Of a stretch of 32,980 nt of DNA, positions 16,069-24,440 are shown one piece after another. This stretch comes from JBBSUQ01 sp964389755 (GTDB lineage: Bacteria > Bacteroidota > Bacteroidia > Flavobacteriales_D > Crocinitomicaceae). The position numbers and the translations under genes are program-made. The notes under the pieces are model-generated. The model did not search any database and had not been told where the DNA came from. It saw only the letters and a program-made list of their open reading frames with translations. Positions within the stretch are counted from its first letter, which is position 1. Each line of letters opens with the position of its first letter. The stretch is from positions 1 through 32,980 of the forward strand of contig CAYMEW010000040.1 in NCBI GenBank assembly GCA_964389755.1, given 5' to 3'.

Positions 16069-17324
16069 AAAGGCATTTCGTTTTACGTCCGCTTCGTCGC
16101 CTGATGCGCGTCCTCGGGTATACTTTACTTGCACTCATTGTCAGTGCGAACCTATTCATTGTGCTCTCCGGAAGGTTTTACCTGTACAAGGGGATTGCGA
16201 ATACCTACCTGGTCGGAAAAACCGGACCGGGGATTTACGACGAGGACATTTTTTACAATAAACGTATCGAACGACCGGATTCCGCATTCCGATGGAGCCG
16301 GGCGAAAGGCTATAATGAATACGAATTGACTTCCGAAGAAACGGAGTTCATGCAACACTTCGACACGAAAGCATACCTCGTTTTTTACCGCGATTCCCTG
16401 CTTTTTGAAAAGTACTTCGACGAACACAAACCCGCCACGATCTCGAACTCCTTTTCCGCGGCCAAAACGGTTGTAGCATTGCTTATCGCGATCGCATACG
16501 AAGAGGGCAGTATCAAAAGCCTGGATGAACCGGTCGGGAATTACCTGCCGGAATACCGGGAACATGGCCGGGAACAGATCACGATCCGCCACCTCCTGTG
16601 GATGTCTTCCGGGATCAGTTGGGAGGAAAGCGGAAAGAATCCCCTGTCGGATAATGCGGAGTCTTATTACGGCTACGACCTCCGCGGACTTATTGCACGA
16701 CAGGAATCCGTTGAGAAACCCGGTGTTCGCTTCAATTACCAGAGCGGAAATTCACAAATACTTGCCTTTGTTCTTGAAAAGGCAACCGGTAAAGATCTCG
16801 CGCAATACATGCAGGAGAAACTCTGGAAACCCCTGGGAGCTGAAAGCGATGCGCTCTGGAACCTCGACAAAAAAGACGGGGATGAAAAAGCATTTTGTTG
16901 CCTCTACGCCACGGCGCATGATTTTGCAAAGGTCGGAGGACTCATGTTGCATTACGGAAAGTTCAACGGGCGTCGCATCCTCTCGGATCACCTGATGCAT
17001 GAAATGTATCGCAATCCGCCGTTAAAGACGGAAGAAGGATTACCAAATATGCGCTACGGTCTGCACGTGTGGACCTATAAAGATCCCTCCGGACAGGCGG
17101 ATTACTGCCGGGGAATCCTGGGGCAGTACATTGTGGCCATTCCTGAAAAAGACCTGATCGTGGTGCGTCTCGGAACCAAAAGAGACGAAAACTACGAGAT
17201 TCCGCTGAATAAGCGCAACGATCGTACCTTTGTGCGTGAAAACGAATTCCGCGTCGGACATCCGAAGGACCTCGAAACATACCTCCGGATCGCCGATGCC
17301 TGTGTTAAGAAATACAAACAATGA
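16065..17324 (+). CDS. Membrane-anchored beta-lactamase-fold serine hydrolase
   Basis: A 419-residue protein of the serine beta-lactamase/penicillin-binding-like family (class C type). An N-terminal membrane segment (about 15-36) anchors it with the enzyme outside the cytoplasm. The nucleophile motif S131-A-A-K134 (NSFSAAKT) and Y225-Q-S227 are present; the usual third motif (HxG/KTG) is replaced by a divergent RGILGQY segment. True beta-lactamase activity is therefore uncertain, and an esterase or D-amino-peptidase role on the cell envelope is as likely. ATGA overlaps link it to lipB before and the small protein after, so the three are translationally coupled. Confidence 0.85.
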   Translation: MKRHFVLRPLRRLMRVLGYTLLALIVSANLFIVLSGRFYLYKGIANTYLVGKTGPGIYDEDIFYNKRIERPDSAFRWSRAKGYNEYELTSEETEFMQHFDTKAYLVFYRDSLLFEKYFDEHKPATISNSFSAAKTVVALLIAIAYEEGSIKSLDEPVGNYLPEYREHGREQITIRHLLWMSSGISWEESGKNPLSDNAESYYGYDLRGLIARQESVEKPGVRFNYQSGNSQILAFVLEKATGKDLAQYMQEKLWKPLGAESDALWNLDKKDGDEKAFCCLYATAHDFAKVGGLMLHYGKFNGRRILSDHLMHEMYRNPPLKTEEGLPNMRYGLHVWTYKDPSGQADYCRGILGQYIVAIPEKDLIVVRLGTKRDENYEIPLNKRNDRTFVRENEFRVGHPKDLETYLRIADACVKKYKQ

Positions 17325-17731
17325 GAGAAGAACTGAAAGGGCCTAAAGTGGAAAATGTCGGCATGGCCGTGGTGGAAGAACTGAGCGAAACCAACGAAAA
17401 GATGTATTACGTCTACCTGTTGAACCTGCGCGACGATATCATGGAAGGGATCATCATTACGAGCGACGGTTACGGACACAACGCCAATACCGGGGAAGAA
17501 GTTAAGACATCCACGCTGCGCCGAAGCCTGGAAGTGTTGCTTCCCAATGAAGCCGCCAAGATCGAACCGATCATGGAAGAACTCTTCGGATTGTCCAACC
17601 AGTACTGGGTCAGTTTTTGGGTCAACGATACAATGTACGATAAAAAATTCGTGTTCCTGCCGGAAACCATCACGGAAAAAAATATGAAGATGATCCCGCT
17701 CCTGGGGCAAAAAGGAATTATGATCATCTGA
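17321..17731 (+). CDS. Conserved small protein of unknown function
   Basis: A 136-residue cytosolic protein without signal peptide or membrane segment. It is mixed alpha/beta, with a repeated pattern of beta strands (MYYVYLLNLRDD, MEGIIITSDGYG) and a C-terminal strand ending KGIMII. I believe homologues occur widely in Bacteroidota, but I know no proven function and see no catalytic motif. The start overlaps the stop of the hydrolase gene as ATGA, so it is part of the same operon. Its last 8 bases overlap the end of the glycosyltransferase gene on the other strand. Confidence 0.75.
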   Translation: MREELKGPKVENVGMAVVEELSETNEKMYYVYLLNLRDDIMEGIIITSDGYGHNANTGEEVKTSTLRRSLEVLLPNEAAKIEPIMEELFGLSNQYWVSFWVNDTMYDKKFVFLPETITEKNMKMIPLLGQKGIMII

Positions 17732-18716
17732 TTTTTTCGAAACTTTCAGAGATGTCTGCCGCAATGGCCGAAGTATCCTGCTCAAGCATACACTTAAAAT
17801 GCTTTTGGGGGCATTTTGCGTAACCGATCTTACTGCACGGCCTGCAGGGAAGTCCCGCTACCTCGTGAATGCTAAAATTCGCTTTTTCCGGCATATACGG
17901 ATACATGCCTAGAGCAGGTACTGTATTCCCCCAAACACTGATGATCCGTTTGCCGAAACAGGCAGCGATGTGCATGAGCCCCGTATCATGTGTGACAAGC
18001 AAAGCGGAATTTTTCACCATCCAGGCCGATTCTGCCAGGCTCAGTTTTCCGCACAGGTCCGTGATCATCCGGTCAGGATTGGAAAGCACGATCTCAGCCG
18101 AGCGCTCCGCATCTTCTTTTCCCCCGAGTAAAACAATCGGCAACTCTGTTTTTCGCAAAATTTCATTTATTTTCTCGATAGGAAGCCTTTTAGTTGCAAA
18201 TTGTGCGCCGATTGCAAAAGCTACGAATTGTTGCGGATGTAGGTTCAGCTCTTTCAGATCGACGGATGTAGCTTCCGGTAAAAAGTAATCACCGTTTTTT
18301 TTATCAGGAGTAATACCGAGGGCTTTGACCGCTTCAAAATAGCGGGTTGTAACATGTACATCCGGCATGCGATTCCGTTTGAGGTAAACGAGTAGCCATT
18401 TTTGAAAGTTCAGTTTCGGAAAAGTATAACTCTTCACCGAAAGCGCACGTTTCACGCGTAAGGTGCGGATGTTGCGGTGCAGGTCAATGACATAGTCGAA
18501 ACGTTCGGACTTTAGTGCCGGTATGCATTCGGAAATGTGTTCGCTAAAACTATGGATGCGGTCCACGTACGGATTCGGCTCCAGAATCGACCGGTAAGCC
18601 GTTTTGGTAAAGTAATGGATCTCCGCTCCCGGCAGTTGCTTTTTCAGGCAACGGATAACCGGTGTGGTGAGCACAATGTCTCCGATGGAACTAAAGCGGA
18701 TCACGAGAATTTTCAA
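17724..18716 (-). CDS. Glycosyltransferase family 9 (heptosyltransferase-like)
   Basis: A 330-residue GT-B enzyme of family 9, related to the heptosyltransferases of lipopolysaccharide core. The N-terminus KILVIRFSSIGDIVLTTP and the donor-site region LLVTHDTGLMHIAA (about 233-246) are diagnostic. It should add a heptose or related sugar to lipid A core or another surface glycan at the inner face of the inner membrane. The start codon must be TTG (18716-18714): the family starts exactly here and no ATG or GTG is in frame upstream. It follows the LtaS-like gene by 36 bases, probably on the same transcript. Two Cys-rich C-terminal turns (CRPCSKIGYAKCPQ) may bind metal. Confidence 0.9.
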   Translation of the reverse strand: MKILVIRFSSIGDIVLTTPVIRCLKKQLPGAEIHYFTKTAYRSILEPNPYVDRIHSFSEHISECIPALKSERFDYVIDLHRNIRTLRVKRALSVKSYTFPKLNFQKWLLVYLKRNRMPDVHVTTRYFEAVKALGITPDKKNGDYFLPEATSVDLKELNLHPQQFVAFAIGAQFATKRLPIEKINEILRKTELPIVLLGGKEDAERSAEIVLSNPDRMITDLCGKLSLAESAWMVKNSALLVTHDTGLMHIAACFGKRIISVWGNTVPALGMYPYMPEKANFSIHEVAGLPCRPCSKIGYAKCPQKHFKCMLEQDTSAIAADISESFEKIR

Positions 18717-18752
18717 AACTGCCGGTGTGTTTGAGACGTTTTTGCTAAATTA

Positions 18753-20615
18753 CTATAAGCTTTTAAAATTGCGGTAAAGCGTCAGTAAAAATCGGTGGCA
18801 ATCCTCAATATCGGAATCCGGAAGCGAATTCTGAATGTAACGCTTCGTATCCATCTGGTAGGTCATATTCCCCCTTGGTGTTACAAAACCATAACCGCGC
18901 TGGATTGTATGCAATACGAATTCGTGACACGAAGCATTCAAAAGGTCGCGACTCCAGGGGTAGCGCGAAAGATCGCCGTTCATTTGTTTCAGTAAAGTCG
19001 CGGGGATGTCCGTTTGACAACCCAGTTGATCCACCTCTTTTCCGCGCCAGGATTCTTTCAGAACAGGTCCCCAGAATAACAGGGGAATGCGGTAATAATC
19101 CGAGTTGGCCGAAGAAAGTTCGATCGGCGTGGCATGTCCGTGGTCGGCTACGAATACGAACAGGGTATTTTCAAACCAGGGCTGCTCTTTGCATTTTTCA
19201 AGGAAATCGGCAAGGGCCTGGTCGGCATAACCCACTGAGTTTAAAAATGCGCCCTCTTCACCGCTGTGCTTTGTGAATCCTTTTTTCGGATGATCGTAGG
19301 GCGAATGCGTACTGCCGGTAAAAGCACAATGCAGGAAAGGCTGCGGCGTCCGGTTCATGCGATCGATCAGGAAATCGTAGAGGTCTTCATCGTAGAAGTT
19401 GAGTTTGCCCCGCGGTAATCCGGAGGGAAAATCTTTTTCGTCGAGCACCACATCGAAGCCGTGATCTGTAAAAAAACCACCGATATTCCCATATTTCAGA
19501 TCGCCCGAAAATACGTAATTGGTACTGTAGCCCCAACCTTCAAGGTCCTGGTTCAGGGCGGGCAATTTGCGGTGTTTGTCGGGCTGCATACTCAGCGAGA
19601 TCTCCGGTAGTGCAGGATAACCACTGAAAATACTGGCATTACCGATCTCGGAGGTTCCACCGGTTGCGTAAAAATTGGTAAACAACAGGCCTTCTTTCGC
19701 GAGCCGGTCAAAATTCGGTGTCGTTTGCTCCTGTTCGCTCAGGCAACCGATGGCGTTGGCTGACCAGCTTTCGAGGATAATAAACACGAGGTTCGGCCGT
19801 GTATTGGAGAGAATTTGCGCATCGTTTGGCTGCGGACACGCCAGTAATTCCTTTGTGCGTTCTTCGGCCTGTTTCGGGTCGATCTTCGGCATGTATACGT
19901 CAATGTCTCCCCGGCGATACAGTAAGAAACTCTTACTGAAAAAGTAGAATGAGTTTACCGAAAGATCATTGGACACGTAGTGCTGCGAATAATAGGCCGC
20001 ATCGATATTGATCGGGATTTGTTGCAATCCGCCGCGGGCGAAAATAAAGAACAGTAAACCGGTTACGGCATACGTGGTCACTGCCAGAATGGTACGAAGT
20101 ACTGTGTGCAGGCGGTTTTCACCATAAACCTTGCGAAACAGCCAGCGAAGCATGCGCCAGCCGAAAAATACTTCGAGAAAGGCGTAGAGAAAGAACCAGA
20201 TCGTCATGCTCCAGTCTGCCGTACGCACCACTTCATCCGGGTTGGCCAGGTGTGTAAACACGCGGCTCGTCAGTTTGTGGTTCCATTCGGTATACGCATT
20301 AATCTCCCCCGCGTGAATACAGGCGACGAGAATCACTTCCGCAAAAAGCGTAATCACGAACAAACGCCGGAACAGACGCTGCGGGAAAAAGGTGGCGAAT
20401 AGCAGGAAGAGCAGGGGAACCCCACTTAAGATCGCAGCACTGGCGATATCCAGCCGAAACGAATAAAAGTACGCACCCAGGTACTCGCCGAAACCGATGC
20501 CGTCGAATTTGTCCCAATTGTGGATGGAAAACAACAGACGCTCGAACTGGAAAACAAGCAGCCAGAAAAGAAGCAGTTTTAAGAGATTGGATAAAATTCG
20601 TTTGCTGAGCGTCAT
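18753..20615 (-). CDS. LtaS-like phosphoglycerol transferase/sulfatase-fold membrane enzyme
   Basis: A 620-residue enzyme of the lipoteichoic-acid-synthase-like branch of the alkaline phosphatase superfamily. Five membrane segments occupy about residues 10-195, followed by an external catalytic domain. The active-site features are visible: Glu in FIILESWS, the Thr nucleophile in GGTSEIGN, His in GSTHSPYDHP, and D-H in VADHGH. Gram-negative members transfer phosphoglycerol (as in OpgB) or modify glycolipids; the acceptor here is unknown. I start at the ATG at 20615, because the earlier TTG (20624) lies inside a perfect -7 box. It leads a two-gene unit with the family 9 glycosyltransferase. Confidence 0.88.
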   Translation of the reverse strand: MTLSKRILSNLLKLLLFWLLVFQFERLLFSIHNWDKFDGIGFGEYLGAYFYSFRLDIASAAILSGVPLLFLLFATFFPQRLFRRLFVITLFAEVILVACIHAGEINAYTEWNHKLTSRVFTHLANPDEVVRTADWSMTIWFFLYAFLEVFFGWRMLRWLFRKVYGENRLHTVLRTILAVTTYAVTGLLFFIFARGGLQQIPINIDAAYYSQHYVSNDLSVNSFYFFSKSFLLYRRGDIDVYMPKIDPKQAEERTKELLACPQPNDAQILSNTRPNLVFIILESWSANAIGCLSEQEQTTPNFDRLAKEGLLFTNFYATGGTSEIGNASIFSGYPALPEISLSMQPDKHRKLPALNQDLEGWGYSTNYVFSGDLKYGNIGGFFTDHGFDVVLDEKDFPSGLPRGKLNFYDEDLYDFLIDRMNRTPQPFLHCAFTGSTHSPYDHPKKGFTKHSGEEGAFLNSVGYADQALADFLEKCKEQPWFENTLFVFVADHGHATPIELSSANSDYYRIPLLFWGPVLKESWRGKEVDQLGCQTDIPATLLKQMNGDLSRYPWSRDLLNASCHEFVLHTIQRGYGFVTPRGNMTYQMDTKRYIQNSLPDSDIEDCHRFLLTLYRNFKSL

Positions 20616-20621
20616 GAAACG

Positions 20622-20629
20622 CAAATATA
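20622..20629 (-). promoter_or_regulatory. -7 box of the LtaS-like gene; near-leaderless start
   Basis: TATATTTG on the minus strand is a full match to TAnnTTTG. The ATG at 20615 comes only 6 bases after the box, so transcription would begin at or just before the start codon, giving a leaderless or almost leaderless mRNA. It also rules out the in-frame TTG at 20624, which lies inside the box. No -33 TTTG is visible. Confidence 0.5.
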
Positions 20630-20676
20630 ACTAATAATCGTTTCTCCCGATCGCGCGCCGCTTGTGCATGAATATG

Positions 20677-20684
20677 TATCTTTG
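20677..20684 (+). promoter_or_regulatory. -7 box of asnB
   Basis: TATCTTTG is a full match to TAnnTTTG, 16 bases before the asnB ATG at 20701. The -33 region has no clear TTTG. The distance to the divergent LtaS-like -7 box is about 47 bases, so the two promoters could share a regulator. Confidence 0.55.
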
Positions 20685-20700
20685 AATACAAAAAAAAGCT

Positions 20701-22593
20701 ATGTGCGGCATCAGCGGCTTTGTGGACTCCCGGAAACAGTCGGACGGAAAGATCCTCGACAGGATGACCGACCGGCTCGTGCATCGTGGTCCGGATGGTC
20801 GTGGGACGTATTTACGTGAAACGGATTCCGCACAGACCGGGCTCGGCCATCGCAGGCTTGCCGTGATCGATCTGACGGATGCTGCGGCTCAACCGATGCG
20901 GCGTGATCAGTTACTCATTTGTTACAATGGCGAGGTCTACAATTTCCGTGAGATCCGCAGGGAACTGGAACAACTTGGCTTTGTTTTTCACACGGATTCC
21001 GATACGGAAGTGATCCTCTGCGCATACCAGGCCTGGAAAGAAAAGTGTCTGCAGCATTTCCGGGGAATGTTCGCCTTCGTGATCTACGATGAGCAACTGG
21101 ATGAACTGTTCTGCGCACGCGACCGGACGGGAGTGAAACCATTCTTTTGGTATTATTCCGACGGACTGTTTCTCTTTGCTTCGGAGCTGAAGTCATTCGG
21201 AGAACATCCGAATTTTAAAAAAGACATTGATACGGATGCACTGGCACTCTACCTCCGTTACGGAAACATTCCCGCCCCGTATTGCATTTACCGCGATACG
21301 CATAAACTTCCTCCCGCACATTATTTCTATGTCAGGAAGGGCATCCCCGAAGGGGCGGTTTCGTACTGGAGCGTTTACGATGCTTACAACCGGCCGAAAT
21401 TGCAACTGTCCGACGAAGAGGCAAAACATGAAACGAAACGCATCCTAAAAGAAGCCTTCGAATATCGGATGGTTTCGGATGTACCCGTAGGGGTTTTCCT
21501 AAGCGGCGGTTATGACAGCACCTGTGTGACAGCGATGTTACAGGAAAACCGGAGTGAACCGCTGAAAACCTACACGATTGCCGTGCCCGATATCGGGCTC
21601 AACGAAGCGCCTTTTGCGCGCGAAACGGCAGCAAGGCTCGGCACCGATCACCACGAGTTTACCTGTTCTTCCCGGGAAGCAATCGACCTCGTGCCGGAAA
21701 TCCCGGTCTATTACGACGAACCTTTTGCCGACAGCAGCGCCATACCGACCATGCTTGTTTCCGAAATGGCAAGCCGGGATGTGACCGTCGCTTTGAGTGC
21801 GGACGGCGGCGACGAACTCTTTGCCGGTTACAACCGCTACGAATGGTTGTTGAAATACGAACGCACATTCGGGAAGTTGCCGGCTTTCATGCGGCGTGGA
21901 ATGGCCGGGCTGATGGAACGAATTCCTGCTGAAAAAATCCCCGGCCTCTCGAAAAAATACAATTTTGCGCAACGCTATGAAAAAATAAAAGGAGTGTTGC
22001 AGTCAACAGGGCAAACGGAAATGCAAAGCCTCATGGAACTCTTTTCCGGGAGGCAGTTGGAGCGACTTTTAAAAAGGGACTTTCATAGACTTCCGACGGC
22101 GTATGATGCTGAAAAATTAAAAAATGGCAGCCTGCTCGAATACAAGATGGCCATCGATTACGAAACCTATCTGCCGGATGACATCCTCACCAAAACGGAC
22201 CGCGCATCCATGCGCGCATCTCTCGAAAGCCGTGAACCGTTCCTGGATCACACCATCATTGAGTGGACCGCGCAACTTCCGGATTCGCTAAAATACAGGC
22301 AGGGAATCAAAAAGTTCCTGCTGCGCGAGATCGTTCATGATTACATTCCCAAAGAGGTTATGAACCGACCGAAAACCGGATTCGCCATCCCGCTGGAAAA
22401 CTGGTTGCAAGGCGAACTAAAAGAACTCGTGGAAGAATACCTGTCCGAAGAACGCATTCGCCGGGACGGCTTTTTCGATCCCGATGAAACCGAACGACTC
22501 AAAACGGCATTCTTCCGCGGGAAAAAAGAATACGGAACACGCATCTGGTACCTGCTGGTATTCAGCCTGTGGTACGAAAATCAAAAAATATGA
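20701..22593 (+). CDS. asnB: Asparagine synthase, glutamine-hydrolysing
   Basis: A 630-residue asparagine synthetase of the AsnB type, making asparagine from aspartate, ATP and glutamine. The N-terminal class II glutaminase has the nucleophile Cys2 directly after Met1 and HRGPDGRG (28-35). The C-terminal synthetase has the PP-loop SGGYDSTC (270-277), ALSADGGDELFAGYNRY, and SLESREPFLDH. The length is standard for this family; relatives that modify surface glycans occur near polysaccharide genes, so given the two envelope genes opposite, such a role remains possible. The next gene, rdgB, overlaps the stop as ATGA. A -7 box precedes it. Confidence 0.93.
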   Translation: MCGISGFVDSRKQSDGKILDRMTDRLVHRGPDGRGTYLRETDSAQTGLGHRRLAVIDLTDAAAQPMRRDQLLICYNGEVYNFREIRRELEQLGFVFHTDSDTEVILCAYQAWKEKCLQHFRGMFAFVIYDEQLDELFCARDRTGVKPFFWYYSDGLFLFASELKSFGEHPNFKKDIDTDALALYLRYGNIPAPYCIYRDTHKLPPAHYFYVRKGIPEGAVSYWSVYDAYNRPKLQLSDEEAKHETKRILKEAFEYRMVSDVPVGVFLSGGYDSTCVTAMLQENRSEPLKTYTIAVPDIGLNEAPFARETAARLGTDHHEFTCSSREAIDLVPEIPVYYDEPFADSSAIPTMLVSEMASRDVTVALSADGGDELFAGYNRYEWLLKYERTFGKLPAFMRRGMAGLMERIPAEKIPGLSKKYNFAQRYEKIKGVLQSTGQTEMQSLMELFSGRQLERLLKRDFHRLPTAYDAEKLKNGSLLEYKMAIDYETYLPDDILTKTDRASMRASLESREPFLDHTIIEWTAQLPDSLKYRQGIKKFLLREIVHDYIPKEVMNRPKTGFAIPLENWLQGELKELVEEYLSEERIRRDGFFDPDETERLKTAFFRGKKEYGTRIWYLLVFSLWYENQKI

Positions 22594-23177
22594 CACTCGT
22601 TTTTGCAACAGCGAACAGGAATAAGGCCGACGAAATAGAAGCAAGGCTTCCAAACGGCTTTTCAATTAAAACACTCCCCGAACTCGGTTTTACCGAAGAT
22701 ATTCCCGAAACGGCTGAAACCCTGGAGGGAAATGCCCGACTCAAAGCAGCGTTTCTTGCAGAAAACCTCGGTGTCGATGGCTTTGCTGATGATACGGGAC
22801 TCGAGGTGGAAGCGCTGAACGGAGCACCCGGAGTATATTCGGCGCGCTATGCCGGCGAAGAAAAAGACCCGGAAAAGAACATGGACCTGCTGCTTGCCGA
22901 ACTAAATGAAAAACCAAACCGAAAAGCGCGCTTCAGAACGGTCATCGTGCTTTTTCTCAATGGAGAATACCACGAGTTCGAAGGGATTGTTAATGGCGAG
23001 ATACGTGCTGAGCGCAGCGGCAGTAAAGGATTTGGTTATGATCCGCTATTCGAACCGGAAAACCTCGGGAAGACCTTTGCCGAAATGAGCATGCAGGAAA
23101 AGAACGAACATTCTCACCGCGCCCGCGCTTTCGATAAAATGATCGCGTTTCTTCAAACGGCCAATGGCGGAAAATAG
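22590..23177 (+). CDS. rdgB: RdgB/HAM1 family XTP/dITP pyrophosphatase
   Basis: A 195-residue cytosolic pyrophosphatase that removes the deaminated nucleotides XTP, dITP and ITP, preventing their entry into DNA and RNA. Family marks are FATANRNKADEI (4-15), ADDTGLEVEALNGAPGVYSARYAG, GSKGFGYDPLF and the C-terminal SHRARAF. I start at the ATG at 22590, which overlaps the asnB stop as ATGA; a longer frame from GTG 22569 lies inside asnB and adds residues foreign to the family. It is therefore translationally coupled to asnB. Confidence 0.94.
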   Translation: MTLVFATANRNKADEIEARLPNGFSIKTLPELGFTEDIPETAETLEGNARLKAAFLAENLGVDGFADDTGLEVEALNGAPGVYSARYAGEEKDPEKNMDLLLAELNEKPNRKARFRTVIVLFLNGEYHEFEGIVNGEIRAERSGSKGFGYDPLFEPENLGKTFAEMSMQEKNEHSHRARAFDKMIAFLQTANGGK

Positions 23178-23224
23178 AAATCGCCCGCAAACCTCTTTTT
23201 TGAGGAAAGCACTACCTTTACGAC

Positions 23225-24064
23225 ATGATTGACGAGATAATTGACAATGCATTGCGCGAAGATATCGGGGAAGGAGATCATTCCTCCCTGAGTTGTGTTC
23301 CGGAAAATGCGAAGGGAAAAGCACGACTACTTGTAAAGGATACGGGGATTCTCGCTGGTGTGGAACTGGCAGGCATGATCTTCAAACGCTACGATCCGCA
23401 GCTTGATCTGAACGTTTTCATTAAAGACGGTACCGAAGTAAAACCGGGAGACATTGCGTTCGAAGTAAGCGGAAGTTCTCGCTCCATCCTGGCAACCGAA
23501 CGTCTTGTACTGAACTTTATGCAACGCATGTCCGGAATTGCCACGCAAACGCATAAACTCGTATCCATCATCCAGGGGTGCAATACGCGCCTGCTCGACA
23601 CGCGTAAAACGACTCCCGGCATTCGCTACCTCGAAAAATGGGCCGTGCGCATCGGCGGAGGACATAACCATCGTTTTGCCCTCTACGACATGATCATGCT
23701 CAAAGACAATCACATTGATTATGCAGGCGGAGTGAAACAGGCCATTGAACGCGCGAACGAATACCTCCGGAAAACGGGTAAGGATCTGAAGATCGAGATC
23801 GAAGTGCGAAACACCGATGAATTGAAGGAAGTGCTCGAAACAGGTGGTGTTAACCGCATCATGCTGGACAATTTTTCGCCGGGGGAATTGCGCGAAGCCC
23901 TACAAACAATCCCGTCGGACTATGAAACGGAGGCTTCCGGTGGAATTACGGAAGAAACGATACGCAGTTACGCGGAAACAGGGGTGGATTTCATTTCGGT
24001 AGGAGCGTTGACGCACAGCTTCAAAAGCCTTGATATGAGCCTGAAAGCATCCTTCGACCATTAA
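23225..24064 (+). CDS. nadC: Nicotinate-nucleotide pyrophosphorylase (quinolinate PRTase)
   Basis: A 279-residue enzyme that makes nicotinate mononucleotide from quinolinate and PRPP in NAD synthesis. Diagnostic segments are REDIGEGDHSS (11-21), TRKTTPGIRYLEKWAVRIGGG (about 131-151), HNHRFALYDMIMLKDNH and the C-terminal EASGGIT. Length is normal for the bacterial type II form. It lies 47 bases after rdgB and could share its transcript; TACCTTTA just before the ATG is too close to be its promoter. nadA and nadB are not in the window. Its last 4 bases overlap the end of the opposite gene. Confidence 0.95.
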   Translation: MIDEIIDNALREDIGEGDHSSLSCVPENAKGKARLLVKDTGILAGVELAGMIFKRYDPQLDLNVFIKDGTEVKPGDIAFEVSGSSRSILATERLVLNFMQRMSGIATQTHKLVSIIQGCNTRLLDTRKTTPGIRYLEKWAVRIGGGHNHRFALYDMIMLKDNHIDYAGGVKQAIERANEYLRKTGKDLKIEIEVRNTDELKEVLETGGVNRIMLDNFSPGELREALQTIPSDYETEASGGITEETIRSYAETGVDFISVGALTHSFKSLDMSLKASFDH

Positions 24065-24429
24065 AAATTATCCAGTAATTCGTCGTCTTCCTCAGGTTGT
24101 GCAGCCAGCGGGTTGTAAAAAAAGGAGATCCCGGAGATCAACGTTCCGGCTATGATGACGTAAAAACTGTAAGGATAATGCAAGAGGCGGATTGTCAGTC
24201 CGATGAACAACACGAGGCTTCCGATCCAGAATAAAATGTTGAACCGGGTCTTATCGCGTTGCTGAACGATCGAGAAGAGATTCAGGAGCATGCCGGCACC
24301 ACCACTCACAAAGAAGATCAGTTGCGCCACGTTCATCGGGATGACGTTGCTCCCCAGGCGCGTGAACAAAACGATGGCAGCCAGGAAAGCCACGGCGAAG
24401 CATAAGTTGGCAATGTTCTTCAATTTCAT
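24061..24429 (-). CDS. Small four-helix membrane protein, unknown function
   Basis: A 122-residue integral membrane protein with four hydrophobic segments (about residues 6-23, 33-53, 65-82 and 87-105) and an acidic C-terminal tail (PEEDDELLDNF) that probably faces the cytoplasm. I recognise no family. A TAAGTTTA box (24436-24443), one base off TAnnTTTG, overlaps the thiD stop, so the gene may have its own promoter or be the last gene of the thi operon, being 11 bases after thiD. A thiamin-related role, for instance in transport, is only a guess and nothing in the protein shows it. Confidence 0.65.
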   Translation of the reverse strand: MKLKNIANLCFAVAFLAAIVLFTRLGSNVIPMNVAQLIFFVSGGAGMLLNLFSIVQQRDKTRFNILFWIGSLVLFIGLTIRLLHYPYSFYVIIAGTLISGISFFYNPLAAQPEEDDELLDNF

Positions 24430-24440
24430 GTCTGCTAAAC

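Noticed and set aside
20616..20624. TTG at 20624 as the start of the LtaS-like gene
   Set aside because: It lies in a perfect -7 box and adds only three residues; the ATG at 20615 is better.
23213..23220. TACCTTTA as a promoter for nadC
   Set aside because: It lies 4 bases before the ATG, with no -33 element at a proper distance; transcription would begin inside the gene.
23178..23224. CCTC-TTTTTT-GAGG as a terminator between rdgB and nadC
   Set aside because: The stem is only 4 bp and the T-run is the loop rather than a tail.
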